Assembly (NCBI RefSeq): GCF_036370855.1
Contig: NC_088102.1
Location: 67,651,601-67,715,600, forward strand
DNA length: 64,000 bases
Direction of reading: 5' to 3'
Source: Dromaius novaehollandiae
Lineage: Eukaryota; Chordata; Aves; Casuariiformes; Dromaiidae
The translations under genes were made by a program, and so were the position numbers. The stretch's first letter is position 1; each line of letters begins with the position of its first letter. This document shows, in pieces, positions 24,655-36,785 of this stretch. The notes beneath the pieces were generated by a model, which worked only from the letters and a program-made list of their open reading frames with translations, made no database searches and was not told where the DNA came from.

Positions 24655-25536
24655 ATGGTAAACTCACTGGCTAATAAACTGTCTTTGACAAATGAGAAGT
24701 TACAAAATCAAATATGGGACCTCAGAGAAACAGTTGCAGAGCTGGATACTGAAAACCAGAAACTATTGAAAGAAAATGAAGATATAAAGGACTGGAACAG
24801 GAGATTGCAGGCCAGTGCAGACTGTTTCAAGATATTAATCGGGGACCTACACAGAGACGTGGATAATGCCAGGGACACAGTAAAAGACAGAGAAAACAAA
24901 ATCAAACAAATAGAATTGCAGAATAAAAATCTGGATAAAATCAATGAACAACTGAAGGCAGAGATCATGGAAATGTCCTGCCAGATTTCTGCATATCAGG
25001 ATGATAAAATGTATCAAGAGACAGACACATTAGGAGAGAGAAATATAACATATGAAAATGAGAGGTATTTGGAACACCTGCAAATCAGACTGGAAGTGAA
25101 GGAGAAGATGTATAAGCAAGAAAAGCTCCGAGCCCGCCAGTTAAGGGACACATTAGAAGAATTTGACAAGCTCAGGGAATTTCAGAGGAATCACATTGTC
25201 CAAATGAAAGGACAGCTTGAAGAGTTAGGTGAGGAAACTGCTCTTTTGAGAGTCGTGCATGAGAACAGCTCCCTAGCTGGTTCCATACTGCATGAGTTTG
25301 CTGAAGCCGGGCTTCTGGAGGACTCACTCCCTTTGTTTAAGAAAGAAAAATTCTTCTGTTACATGTGGAGTTTCTTAAAGCTCTTGCTGTTAGTAGTAGT
25401 TTGCATTGGACTTTTCAATAACTACTTTACCACTGACACCTTTCCACTACTGTTTAATGACAGTGAACTTGATATACTGATACAAGCCTTGCATCCATAC
25501 CTCAGTTTGAAAAATGAAGGACTATTACCATTTTAA
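24655..25536 (+). CDS. Coiled-coil tail-anchored membrane protein, TMCO5-like
   Basis: An uninterrupted 293-codon frame. The start is the first ATG after an in-frame stop at 24595. Residues about 8-200 are heptad-rich, charged, long coiled coils (for example LTNEKLQNQIWDLRE). A single hydrophobic membrane segment lies at about 233-255, preceded by basic residues (FKKEKFF) and followed by a 38-residue tail ending HPYLSLKNEGLLPF. Length, layout and the C-terminal sequence resemble transmembrane and coiled-coil domain protein 5 (TMCO5A/B), reported in testis; the coiled coil also recalls KASH5/LRMP-type proteins. The expected orientation is type II: coiled coil in the cytosol, tail in the ER or perinuclear lumen. 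Mammalian TMCO5A has several introns as far as I recall, so the single-exon form suggests a retrocopy, yet it has no stops or frameshifts. The family call is inference; the tail-anchored coiled-coil layout is read directly. Confidence 0.75.
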   Translation: MVNSLANKLSLTNEKLQNQIWDLRETVAELDTENQKLLKENEDIKDWNRRLQASADCFKILIGDLHRDVDNARDTVKDRENKIKQIELQNKNLDKINEQLKAEIMEMSCQISAYQDDKMYQETDTLGERNITYENERYLEHLQIRLEVKEKMYKQEKLRARQLRDTLEEFDKLREFQRNHIVQMKGQLEELGEETALLRVVHENSSLAGSILHEFAEAGLLEDSLPLFKKEKFFCYMWSFLKLLLLVVVCIGLFNNYFTTDTFPLLFNDSELDILIQALHPYLSLKNEGLLPF

Positions 25537-26250
25537 GAATAGCTATAAAGGCTCTGCAGAGTTGTCCATGTCAATTTAATAATCCCCCCTTCCGTGCTTT
25601 AACGCTTGAGTTCATGTGGTTTTTTACAAATCAAGTAAACTTTAGGTTCTGAACATAGGGTTTCTTGAATTAGATTGTTACTGTGAATATATTTTATAAT
25701 AGATAGCTGCATCCAGTAAAAACCCAACAGAGCACTCACTGCCTCAGGCAAAGGAGACAAAATAATGCAGCTTGTGCTAATCTGACTGAAAGTGGCAATG
25801 TGCAGTACTTGATTCTGGAATTCGCTTCCCTGCTAGCATGCCAGCATCCAAATTTGTTCACCTATGGGTCACATTGCAGAGCATATCCTTTATTCAGACT
25901 TTGAGGAAGAGCATGGAGGAATTTAAAGATGTAGGAGGATTTTGTATGTTCAGTTGAGGTTGGTTAAAAAGACCTTTCATTACTGGATGTTAATTCAGAT
26001 GCTGCATATTTACATTTGGCTAAAACCTTTTGTTTGTGCATCTAGAGACAATAGGCACAGAAACTATTTAAATACAAATAAATAAATAAATGCCATTTCA
26101 TGGATGGAAAATTAAATCCTGAAGACCAGCATGGCAGCTGGCCAACTGACAGTCATGCTAAGCCTTCAGAATTATCCCTGACATTTATGCACAAAGCAGG
26201 TAAATGAAGCTTGCCAGGCAGGAGCTGGCAAATAAATACTACACTGAACA
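25537..26250 (+). other. Probable 3' untranslated region of the TMCO5-like gene
   Basis: Downstream of the TAA stop the sequence is AT-rich and non-coding. The first clear AATAAA signals are at 26077-26082 in an overlapping aataaataaataaa run, about 540 bases after the stop, with another AATAAA at about 26231. There is no poly-A tract of retrocopy type directly after these. The 3' end cannot be fixed from sequence alone. Confidence 0.35.
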
Positions 26251-26569
26251 AATATGATACAGAAAAAAAAATCTTAGGTGGCTAGAGGAAAGCTGTGATT
26301 CCAGGGCATCACTTTCACCAGTGATATATGCAGCAGCTTGCAGCCATGGCTGTGAAGAAAAATTCCAGAGATGAAAAGGCTAGAACATCCCCTTAATCTC
26401 CTTCATGCCTGTCCTGTGTGACAAGAAAGTGTCCCTTTGAAATGAGAAGAGATACAGTCTAGAAGAGGAAAGTTAGAGCATGAAAAGATTGGGCAACACT
26501 CAGAGGTAAGGTGAAGTCAGAACAAGGTTAAACAGAAACAAGGAAGGTTTATGTTTAAGATGCTGAACT

Positions 26570-26690
26570 GTGACTCAGAATAACTAGATTTTCATCCTGC
26601 ATCCTTCCTCCTCTTCCTCTGGCAAGTCACTTAATCTCTCCATGTCTTGGTTCCCCAACTAAATAACGAGGCAGTAATATTTCAATTGTT
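26570..26690 (+). mobile_element. MIR-like SINE, sense orientation
   Basis: 'ctgtgactcagaataactagattttcatcctgcatcc...tcttcctctggcaagtcacttaatctctccatgtcttggttccccaactaaataacgaggcagtaatat' matches the MIR core and 3' half ('gggcaagtcacttaacctctctgtgcctcagtttccccatctgtaaaatggggataataat'). It is clearly recognisable. Confidence 0.7.
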
Positions 26691-28312
26691 TCTTTTGATG
26701 CTTGAGAGCATTTATGTGTTTGGTATTTTTAACTTGAATCATTTTACAGAACTGAGTGAGGGAATATTAGGTGAATAGTTAAACGAGCTGAGCTGAGGGG
26801 GAAGTATACTCTTGCAAAAGAGAAGTAGTAGTGCCAGGCAGCTGTGGGCAGGAATCTCTTACCCTGGACCAATATCAGTCAGGTCAGTTTATGCACCCAT
26901 AAAAAGGATTTAGTCAGAGAAAATGCCTGGTAAAATCGAGGCCCACTCTCACTAAGTACAGACCTTAAAATGCTATTGTTACTGGATAATATTAATAATG
27001 AGAGGTGAACTGCCTGCCTGTAAGAGGGCATTTGTGCCCAGGTCTTAACTGTACTGGCTGGCAATTCATTGACTATTGCAGTTATGCAAAGCCAGATTGA
27101 TTTTACTTAATTCTTGCTACCCAGTGCCACAGGGAATGCCATGAGAAAAACAAATATTCAGTGGGGTTAAAGGTAGAAAAGAAACATTGCCCTGGCTGGT
27201 CACAAAGAAGGGGTTCCAGGCATTTGTCCTGGGAAGGGCCATACAAGGATAACTGCAATGGGATAGATAGATCTGTTGCCCTCATTTTTCAGCAGATCTT
27301 CTCCACCAGCTTCAGCTACTGTCCTGCACGTATTACACATCCTAAGTCTGAGGATGGCTTACACAAAACCTTACAGGCTTCTGCAGGAGCCAACAGCAGC
27401 ATTAGAGCTAGCAAATACATTTTCATTATAGAATTATTACTTAACATAATACATAAATATGTGGTACCTTCTGCACAGAGAAGGAAACAAATCTTTCTCT
27501 GTTTTTGATGAACTGTTTCAATAACAATATTTATAGGTCATACAAAAATAAGGTTTTGCAGTTAAACAGGGGATAAACAACAAGAGCTGAGCCAAAAAAT
27601 CACATATGCAGCACAGTCCTTTCTACACTTTGTATTCTTTCTGAATGACATATAGAAGGCTCAGATAATCCTATGATGTTTCTGTCTTTCCCATCTTTAT
27701 TTTAGAGAAAAAAAAGAAAAGAAAAATTTTATGTTATCACAAAAAAGCAAAGTCATATTTTTAATACACACATTTTTATGTTCTGAATATAGCTGTAGGG
27801 CTGAATTCCTACAGGGGAAATCTGTGCAATTACAGTCAGGTGACAACACCTTTTAGTTGAAGACACCATATATGCCAGAAAGTGCTACACAATGCTAAAG
27901 CAGTAGAAGGGAAGTAGAGCAGGAAGTGACTTGAAACAGGTATGCTTAATACAGACATTTACTTTCCTTATGATTCATTACAGTTCCAGTAAAAACTGCA
28001 CATAGAGCAGCAACTCATTGCTTTTAAACATTAATTTTCTTCATCTGAAAACTTTGCACACATAAGATGATGAAAAGTGGCTTTTTTTTACCTGGCTTAT
28101 TTAATTTTTCCTCTTTGATTCCTTGCTTTTTCTGGCAGTCATTCCTTCCAGGTGCATTCTTGCAGACAACTCGAGATGTACATGCGCTCTCTTGAGGGTT
28201 CGCATGCACACATACTTCCCTTGCTGTAAGTCTTTCCCCAGTCTCCTAGAAGATAGAAAGGAATGCAATATACTCTCTAAATATCTAGTTTGTATTTTCT
28301 TCCCCTTGATTA

Positions 28313-28367
28313 CAGTATGTATATTATGTATGTATATATGTATGTACATATATACATACACATACTG
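28313..28367. repeat. Imperfect TA/CA palindrome
   Basis: cagtatgt (28313-28320) and acatactg (28360-28367) pair exactly. Inside them, 28328-28359 is nearly self-complementary (gtatgtatatatg ... catatatacatac). The whole 55-base block could fold into one hairpin. It probably derives from a TATG/CATA microsatellite. Confidence 0.75.
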
Positions 28368-28504
28368 TTGTAAGTGCTAAAAGCCTTGACTACATCAAGA
28401 CGTTTTGTGCTAAACACTCTATACGTGTTTATTGACATAGAGATGCTGCCCCTGCGCATGTAGAATTGTAACACACGACAGGGATGTTAATATCCCTTTT
28501 TTGT

Positions 28505-28620
28505 GGAGTGGAGAGGGGGTGTGGTAAGATAAGACAGCTTCCCAAGATCACACAGCCTATGGAAACTGAACTTACGTCTTCAGCAAGTCTAAGGAGGTGA
28601 GTGTTGGTCTTGTGTTTAAA
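28505..28620 (-). mobile_element. MIR-like SINE remnant
   Basis: 'agataagacagcttcccaagatcacacagcctatggaaactgaacttacgtcttcagcaagtc' follows the antisense MIR order ('acttgcccaaggtcacacagctagtaagtggcagagccgggattcgaacc'). It is diverged. Confidence 0.5.
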
Positions 28621-28909
28621 GCAATTAGCTTTAACCAGTATTCACCTCGTTAGAAGCCTCCCTTATAGGGAGAAAACGAGCTGCTTCTTCACTCAGATAT
28701 TCATATCACCAAGTAACACCTAATGATCAGAGAAAAGAAAGAGGAGTCAGGAACTGCTTGAAATATTTAGCTGCAGATGTAGACCCATTCAGTCCAGATG
28801 TTTGAGAATCCTGGAGCCACAGCTGACCCTATATCTGACTGCTTTTCCTCAGGACTGTCTCTAGTCCCCTAATACCTTGTTGGATGAAACCTGCTATATG
28901 AGCACAAAA

Positions 28910-29085
28910 CGGGCTGGATTTTCAGGGGTGCTGTGCTCCTGCAGCTCCTATTGTCTTCCCTTGATGCTGAGGTATGGCAGCTCTGCGGAGCAGCAGACCT
29001 CTGTCCCTTCCAGGCCCAAACTCTGGACCATCTGTGTACATCAGTGCTGACTTCAAAGGAGGCTGAGAATCTGGCCCCAGAGAAG
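28910..29085. repeat. Ancient amniote palindromic repeat, interrupted
   Basis: The left end 'gggctggattttcaggggtgctgtgctcctgcagctcc' and the right end 'gaggctgagaatctggcccc' resemble the two arms of the old element 'ggccagattttcaaaggtgctgagcacccgcagctccc...gaaaatcaggcc'. The GC-richer material between them produces the open frames seen here on both strands, which I therefore do not call genes. Confidence 0.45.
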
Positions 29086-31014
29086 CCAGAGCTATCACAT
29101 ACAAGAACCCTTTCACTGCAGACACCAAGTTTATTTCCATGCAATTTACCCTGTCCCCCATAACCTGCCACATTCAGCAAGAAAGGCTCTGGAGGAAAGC
29201 TGGAAATAGAAAATCAGGCTGCAGAAGATCTATTGTATTATTTCAAAATAATCTTTTCCAAAGGGAATATAAACTGGGGACTTCTAAGAAGATGGAGCTT
29301 TACAGCTGACAAATGTACTAGCGTGTCAATGTGGTAATGAAGTTAGTTCTGCACTGTTTGGAAAACAGCAAATTTCCTTGCAAGGTTTGTGATTAAACAT
29401 CTAACAGAAAATAATGATTTCCTTGCAGGTGGTTAGGCACCAAATATGAAGACACAAAGGGAGAGCCAACCAGAGAACAAACCTGCTAAATATCACTATT
29501 GAAAGTCACCATTATCCTAGAGTCTTCTTAATATTCACTGTTAATTATAAAAACTAATATCTATAAAATTGAAGTGCCCAGTGGAAGAAAGTATGACATT
29601 TAACTTACGGAATCCCTTCCCCCTTCAATCCTTTTTCAAACAGAATTGGTGCTTATTCTGTAAAAATCAGGAGCTGAAGAAGGGGAAAAGATAGTGTATT
29701 GATTTACATGTACATCTTGTTATTGCAGAGAGAGCAAAAGATTACCTAAATTACAAAGGACAAAAAACAGTGTTTTGCTGCATATAAGCAAACATTCCTA
29801 TAATGAACTTAAATAAGTAGAAAAATGTAGGCTTGTCTGGGAAGGGAAGGGGGAGAGAAAGTATTTCTTCCCATTGGGATGAGCATGGGAAACTGTACTA
29901 TTCAGAAGCCTTTACCTGAACCAGATGGAAGCGTTATGTTGAGCAGAGATTCACATTAGTGTTGCCTGTTATCAGAATTTGGTTCCTGGAGGAAGTAGAA
30001 GATTCTGTCAGATTTCTTGGCTCTGAGTAACTACTGAGCAAGAATGATGCTTACTTGCTTTCTCCTTAGACATTTTTTAAAATCACTGAAACCAGAAGTA
30101 GAAGAGCTCACTACCTGCTTTAGGTCATTTGATTTAGCTTCAAGACTCAAGCCACACAAAGGAAATTTCTCCTGTGTAAAACAGTGTATGACTATTTTGG
30201 GGCAGTTTGGCTGTAGACTTTACCATGTATGTGAACACAGAGCATGTCTGTGCCTTGAAACGCTTTGCAGTCATAAGCCTCACTTCCAATTGTGTAATAT
30301 GTATTAACTGGAAATCAGTTAAATCAGAATTGCAATTTAATTAAAAACTCAAGGCTAAATGAAGTATTAGAACAAATGGGAAACTTGTGAAGAAATTGAG
30401 TAGGAAGAATTTTGAAAAAACTTGAACAAATCTGGGGCTTGTTTGCATTACTCTAAAATAATGTTTCATTATTTCTCTCCTTCCTTGTCCTAATTTATAT
30501 AATGGTGAGGGGAAAAAAAGCAACTCTTTCATTTTTCTGCATATTTGTTTTCTTTTCTGAGAAGCCCTATCAGAAGACAAAAAAAGAAACAAATAAATGG
30601 GGAATGGTACATGAACAGGATGCCTACAATAACATCTGCTCACAAATATGGCATAACCTTAGGTAGAAATATGGATATCACAACCAAAAAGGAAGCATGT
30701 CCTTTTTCTGTGAGACTAGAATGCCAAAATCTAAGACTTCTTAGTCTTTATTTTCAAACCTTTAATAAAGACTATACTTAAGTGTAACTAAACTTGTCAG
30801 AATTCTGTCCCTTTTAAAAAGAAGCAGTAGGGAATTCTTCTATTTGAGAAATAATCTAGATGAAAGATAATCTGATTTAATAAAAAGATGTGAAGACTTC
30901 ATTTGCCGAATTTCTCCCTAGAGAAGACAGCAGCTTCTTTTTAAATAAACAAACATGCTGATTTATTCATAATTACTGTGGGTAGATACTTATGCCAATC
31001 AAACATAACAGGTC

Positions 31015-31600
31015 TACGTTGTAGAACAACTCCAGGAGAAGTCAAGAGGATGCAATTCAATACAAACAAACATAGGTCACTGCATTTAGGCAGGAATAAT
31101 GAACTTCAAAAACATAAGAGGATGAAGGACAAGCTAAGTAGCAGCATGGCAGAAAAAGATTTGGATGTTAACCTAGATCATAGGCTGAACAGGAGTAAAC
31201 AGTGTTATGGTGCTGTAATAAAGGGCAAACGCTTACGATAATTTACAGCCAGTGTTATCACCTACAAAACATGAAGTAATTCTTCAGCTCTCTTTGGAGC
31301 TGCCTAGGCCCCAGCTGGAACACTGTGCCCAATTTTGGGTACTTGAAGAAAGGTATGGTCCTACTGTAAAAAAAAAAAAGCCAAAGGAAGAGAACAAAAA
31401 TTATCAGGCATCTTAAAAATTGACTCATAAGGAAAGGTTGAAGGAACTGAGTTATTTAAGTTTAGACTGAACTTCATCTGAACATCTGAATTCCAAAGAA
31501 AAGAAAACTGAGAGGTAAAATAACAGTAGTTTTCAAATACATAAAAGATAACTTCAATGAGGAGAGGAATAAGCTGTTTTCTTTGTCTGTTGTGGACAGG
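31015..31600 (+). mobile_element. CR1 LINE fragment, old, sense
   Basis: Several CR1 landmarks occur in order on the plus strand: 'tgcaattcaatacaaacaaacat..tcactgcatttaggcaggaataa', 'agcatggcagaaaaagatttggatgtt', 'gctgcctaggccccagctggaacactgtgcccaattttgggt', 'ataaggaaaggttgaaggaactgag' and 'agtttagactgaac'. They correspond to the end of the CR1 reverse-transcriptase frame and the start of its 3' untranslated part. Many substitutions and small indels break the frame, so it is inactive. Confidence 0.75.
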
Positions 31601-32302
31601 ACAGAGCCCTGTTCATTTTGCTGTCATAACTGTTTTCTCATCACTTTGATACATGGTTTGGGAATTGTTGTGTTAGGCAAATAGCACTAAATATAGTCTC
31701 TGCACTGCTACCATTTTCCTGGCACATTATAAATACACTTAAGAAATACAATTCAGGAAAGGCAAAGGGGAACTAGAGAAAAGGGAAAAAAATTCTTCCT
31801 GATGATTGCAGACTGCTCTGCTCCTCTGAAGCAGCTGCCATCTGAAATTGTTTTCAAAGAACCTTCTCCTCACCTCTGCGCTGAATGAGCCTACAGAAAA
31901 ACCTGGCATGAGCTTGATTTGAAATGAAATAACTCCCATCTTGGAGCGGACTGCATGATGAAGATGTAGTTATAAAATAAATAATGATTCAGCTCTAACT
32001 TTCAATTTTGTCCCTATTAAGTTGCTCAACCAGGTGTTGAAGCCAATAGAATTTGCTTTTCCCCTGTTGGAAAGCTATTTTGAGTGCAGCATGACTGAAG
32101 AACAGCCACTTATTAGCTGCTCGGCAGCAGCTTCAGCTTTTCTGCTAGAATCCCCCGCAATTGCTTGAACAACACTTTCACCAATAATAATCTAGTTCAA
32201 TCAGTAACTATGACCCTGTGGTATGAAATTATGCGGTGGTTGTGATTGTGGTAAGTTGTCTGCTGTTTATTCTAACATCTCTGTTTCATGGCCTGGTGTT
32301 GC

Positions 32303-32317
32303 GGGGGGGGGGGGGGG
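32303..32317 (+). repeat. Poly-G run (15 G)
   Basis: Fifteen consecutive G residues followed by agggatg. Such a run can form a G-quadruplex and is prone to sequencing and assembly length error. Confidence 0.9.
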
Positions 32318-34254
32318 AGGGATGTACTGCTGATTTTGAGCTTCAGTTCTCTTTTAATTCTTCCTCCCTTCACTCTATCCACTTAAATTCCCCTGTAGTT
32401 TCAGTTCAGTTTGCATCCTGGCTAGAATTCTTGGGTGGTGGTGTTGTGTATGTTACATAGTTGCCATGTTTCATGCTGGTGCTCTTTCTTTTGGTGATGA
32501 GGGATGTAATCCTTCTGCATCCCAACTGGACTGTGAGGATTAATTAAAGTTTGCAATGCACTGTGAGTTCCTTGCATGCTATTGAAGTGGAAATTATTGT
32601 TCGTTACAGCCAGCCTGAATGCCATCTGGGATTGCCATGTTATTGTTTCAGCTCTGTTGTGCATCACCAACCTTGAGCTGGTACCATGAACAAAGGATTA
32701 GCATTGCACTCTGCTGTGTATTCATTGTGTGTCCAGCACCTACGTAAGGCCAAATACATCTCGAGCAGCTGAGCTCAGCACACCAGGACTCCATGGGCTT
32801 TCATGTAGCTTGAAGCCTGCAACATCCCTTTCCTTTTCCTGCGCTTCCACTCTGGAACGGGCTGGATCCACAAAGTGGTAGATCCCTTGGGCCTTATTCA
32901 CCTGCGCCGTTGTCTTCTGCTTACCTCCAAGTAGGCTTTGAGTGACTGCAAGAAATGATGGTGGAACTAGGCTCTGCAGTTTGCAAAAGATGCGTCTTTT
33001 TCCCATAGCAGCAGAATCATACCCTTTGTACTGCACCTGAAGCCCTCAGGGGACATGGCGAAAGGGGCTGGTCTTGCCTGGGACCCAACCAGTGATGGAA
33101 GTGACACACATCCATCCTGCAATATTCTTGTATGCTTGTGAAACTGTAAAACTTAACCTAAAACTTGTTTTGCTAGTCTGCTGTGAGATCCATCTTCAAA
33201 GTCTGCAGTGCCTAACTTAATGTCTGTGAACTAAATGGCACAGCTATGATTTGTTATTCTGCTTTTATGCACCAGCTTTAGTTCAGCTAAGAAAGCTTAG
33301 CCATCCAGTTTGCTTGTGAGGGTTACCTGGAAAAGAGAATGGCTAACAGTTTGAACTTGACTTACTATCTGAAGGATTCTGCCATACATCTTAAGTAAGT
33401 AAATTGATACACTTGACTTTCCTAAAAGGGCACTGCTAAAGAGGTACAAATATACAACTATCTCCATACTAATTATTATTATATTTTTGTGGAACTGATA
33501 GATTTCATTTTTGGAGCTAAATACCAATGCTGAGTGCTAAATAAACACATATCAAAAACTCAGACTCTGTTCCACTGAGCCTCCTGTTCCCTGCCTGCTC
33601 CATAGCATCAGGCTCTCCTCAACCTTTAGGGTGTCCGTTCTGGTTTTGTGAACAAGTACAAAATGGATTTGTCAAGAATTCTGCTCTAACGGTTCCTCAG
33701 TGGAGGGCAGTGCTGTGTGCATTTGTCTGTCCCCTTGATGACATATCAGCTTCTGTTTTTAAGAAGAAAAGCATACAGAGTATCTTCACTCCTAGATTCT
33801 GTAGTCACCCTAGGGAGGAATGCCTACTTGATAATTTTCAAGCAATCGCTCTATGTGAACATATATTTGTTTGTCTCTGCATGTCCCCCAGGAACTTTTG
33901 AACCTTGTGTCCAATTTCAATTAATTTTTACTTAGCGGTTTCAGAGATATTAAGCTCTTATAAATTTCATAAAAATAGGCTGCTGGTTATAGAGAATAAA
34001 CCACATTAATGACCCCACCAGGTAATGGTTTCAGTGAAGGTAACAGATATCTGTGGCGCTTGTCCTGACATTAGCAAAGCAGCATACACAGAGCTCAGAA
34101 ACACAAGCTGCCTCTTCCTCAGCCAGCCGGGCTGGCTAGGAACAAGGAGATAAGGTTATGAAGGACAGGAACAGAAAACTCAAAGCGGAACTTCAGGTAA
34201 GGGAGTTATGACAAATCTGTGGGAAGCATGTTTAAAGAGAAAAATGTAAGAGAC

Positions 34255-34440
34255 TAAACAGAGGATCAAAACAAAAGAGAGGATTGAGAGGAGGAGCAAA
34301 AGGGATAGAAACATATAGGAAAGAACAGAAGACAGAGGGAAAAAAAGTGATTCAGGAAGGGGAGACTATGGACAGATGAAGAACTGGGAAGGACAGAAAA
34401 GAGACTGGGAATCAGAACGAAAGATATGGGAGAAACTGAT
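34255..34440 (+). repeat. Purine-rich tract, about 185 bp
   Basis: The plus strand is strongly enriched in A and G (units such as gagaggattgagaggaggagc and gggaaaaaaagtga) with only scattered pyrimidines. It is less pure than the 4196 tract and has no fixed repeat unit. Confidence 0.7.
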
Positions 34441-36785
34441 GTTTCAATTTTTATTACAAGATAAATGTAATTTATGGTCATTATAGCTTCTTTAATTACC
34501 TTTCAACCTTTTTTTTTAATGATGCCCATATGTTCCGAGTAACAAGGTTTTATGACTTTTGTTCTCTCACCTTTCCCATGGCTTACATTCCCACTTTAAT
34601 TATGAGATTCACATCAGATGCCTTGCCTAATGTTTTTGCACCAGTGCTTCCTATTTGCGGTGATACTGCACTTGGGGAAACAAGAACACCTGTCTCTCCT
34701 GATTGAAGGCTACTTGTTGTTCTTGTGGATGTCCACCAGATGGCAAAGCTGGTGTTTCTGTAGAGTTTTCAGGACCTCTTCAGAAAATAATTTAACCTCG
34801 GGAGAATTGGTTTAACAACAGATCCTTTACTGCACAGATTAAAAAAGGTGACTAAAATTAAGTGAGTAGGCTGTATGTGGGAAAAAGTTCATTTCCTGGG
34901 AAGAATAATAAAAAAAGGAAATAAAAGATGCACTTAGAAAATGGTGGTGGTTAGGAATGCACAATGTTCACTCTAGTCATTGCAAAACTCCATGTTTGAG
35001 GAATACAAATCTCAAGAATCTCTGAATTAATACCACTACCTTTTTTCTGTTGAAATAAATTTTATAGAGACAATAATGTTACCTCATATCTAATCTCTGA
35101 AATTCTTGTGACTGTCCCAGGTCTCCTTAGTTGGAGAGATACACAGGTAAGTAAATAAGTAAGCCAGGAACAGTTACAATAAGCTGCTATTTCCTAGCTT
35201 GTGTAGGGTAGACATATGAATAGCTATAAGGTTTCTTAACATTCTTTTCCCTCCAGCCTGCCTTCATGTCAGAAGACTGTAATTATGAAGATAAGCACTG
35301 ATTTTCTTCCCTCCCCTATATGGGGTTTTTGTACCATTTTAACCATGCTGGCTCAAAATACTTCTGTCAGTCAATCATTGAAACTTTCTTGCATGTATAT
35401 AGTTATACAGCGCAAAGAATGTAGAGAAGCAACGTCTGTTTCTTTAAATCTACCAAAAGAGGCTATGCCAATACAGCATTTGTTATAAACTGATGTAACT
35501 GCATCAATAAATAAGCTTTGTACCAACAGGCTGCACATTTGACATTGTAAGATGTGAAATGTTCTTAAACTATAATCACTTGGCTTAATTTTACATTGCA
35601 TTGCTCCTTCTTGTACTGCACTCTCTCTGCTGCAAAGCCTACACAAGAAAAAAGGCAATGAGAAAATGAGGTCCGTCTATCTTCCTCTAAGAAAATAAGC
35701 ACTTCTCTCCTGCAGAAATGTCTACACCAGCAGACTCTGAATGCGAGTAACAGCTCACCAGGGTCTGAGTGACCCGTGGCCTAAGCCTGCAAGAGTCCAT
35801 GTTTTCCTAAACCAAAAAAAGGAGGTTAATTCACCCTTCTTTTTTAAAACCACAATCATGTATTTTCTGTTTTGGCTTCTTTTCTAGTGACAGGGACAAG
35901 GGAAGGATTATTTGCTTCATCCACAGTTCTGTAGGTTGACTTGAATTCTAGTTCCAACAGAGGAACTGTTGTTGGCGACAGCAGAGACTATTACGGCCTT
36001 TCTCTTCTGCTGGCGGGTTGACTTACAGCTGGTGTCAACTATATTTGTTCAGTGGCTCCTAATCAATTATATCCTGTAGTACTCATTTTTCTGAGTATCA
36101 AGACACAAGTAGAAAGATGAGGAGGCCCTTCCTGCTACATGCAGAAGTTATAGCACTGTTTAAAAAAAATCAGTGCTATATTTGGAGTGTTCCTAATTGC
36201 ACTGTTCTATTTCCAGCTGCTGAAATCCGCACCAGAATTTTAATTAATGGCTAAATTCATGCAGCAGATCGTAACAACAGGAAACAGTTATGTTATTTAA
36301 ATAGGCTTTGAAATGATCAGATTTTTATCTCCCAAAGCAGCACTTGAATGAATATTAAAGCTGCTTGCGTTCTGGAAAAGGCTGCACTCGCGCAGCCAGC
36401 CCAAGGAGGTCAAACGCTAACCTTCGGGAAAATCGTTAAAACCGGGCCAGCCGCCCAGATGGCGGGGCAGGGCGAGGCGAAAAAGTAACACTGTCTCCTG
36501 CTGCAGGGGGACAGGGACAAACCCCAGGGGCGGCGGCGGCCGGGCCCTGCCAGGGCCGCCATTAGCCGCCGCTGCCACCAGCCGCCGCCATTAGGCCGAG
36601 CGCGCGGGCGACTCCCGCGGCCCGGAGCCGTCGCGGCGCCCCCCGACGACCGGTCCCACCGGGGAGCCTCGCTGCGGAGCGACCCAACGGCAACGGAAAC
36701 TGCCCGCCGCCGCCGCTGGTCGCCGGGGCCGCAGCGCCCCCAAGCGGCCGCGCCGAGCCCCTTGCGGAGGGCGCAGAGCGGCGGG

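Larger units (their letters stand above)
26251..31014. other. Intergenic region, no gene seen
   Basis: AT-rich DNA with MIR-like copies at about 26570-26690 and 28505-28620, a TA/CA palindrome at 28313-28367 and an old palindromic repeat at about 28910-29085. The open frames of about 80-115 codons at 27161-27508 and 28869-29180 have no supporting features. The second overlaps the palindromic repeat. Confidence 0.5.
31601..36399. other. Intergenic region upstream of the TOLLIP CpG island
   Basis: No exon was recognised. It includes a 15-G run (32303-32317) and a purine-rich block (about 34255-34440). The remainder is AT-rich unique-looking sequence. Open frames of up to about 98 codons (for example minus 32740-33036) lack any similarity I recognise. 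The last few hundred bases before 36400 could hold distal TOLLIP regulatory sites, but no motif stands out. Confidence 0.5.

Noticed and set aside
28869-29180. Overlapping open frames on both strands in a GC-richer patch
   Set aside because: The patch is bounded by arms of an old palindromic amniote repeat, which explains its composition.
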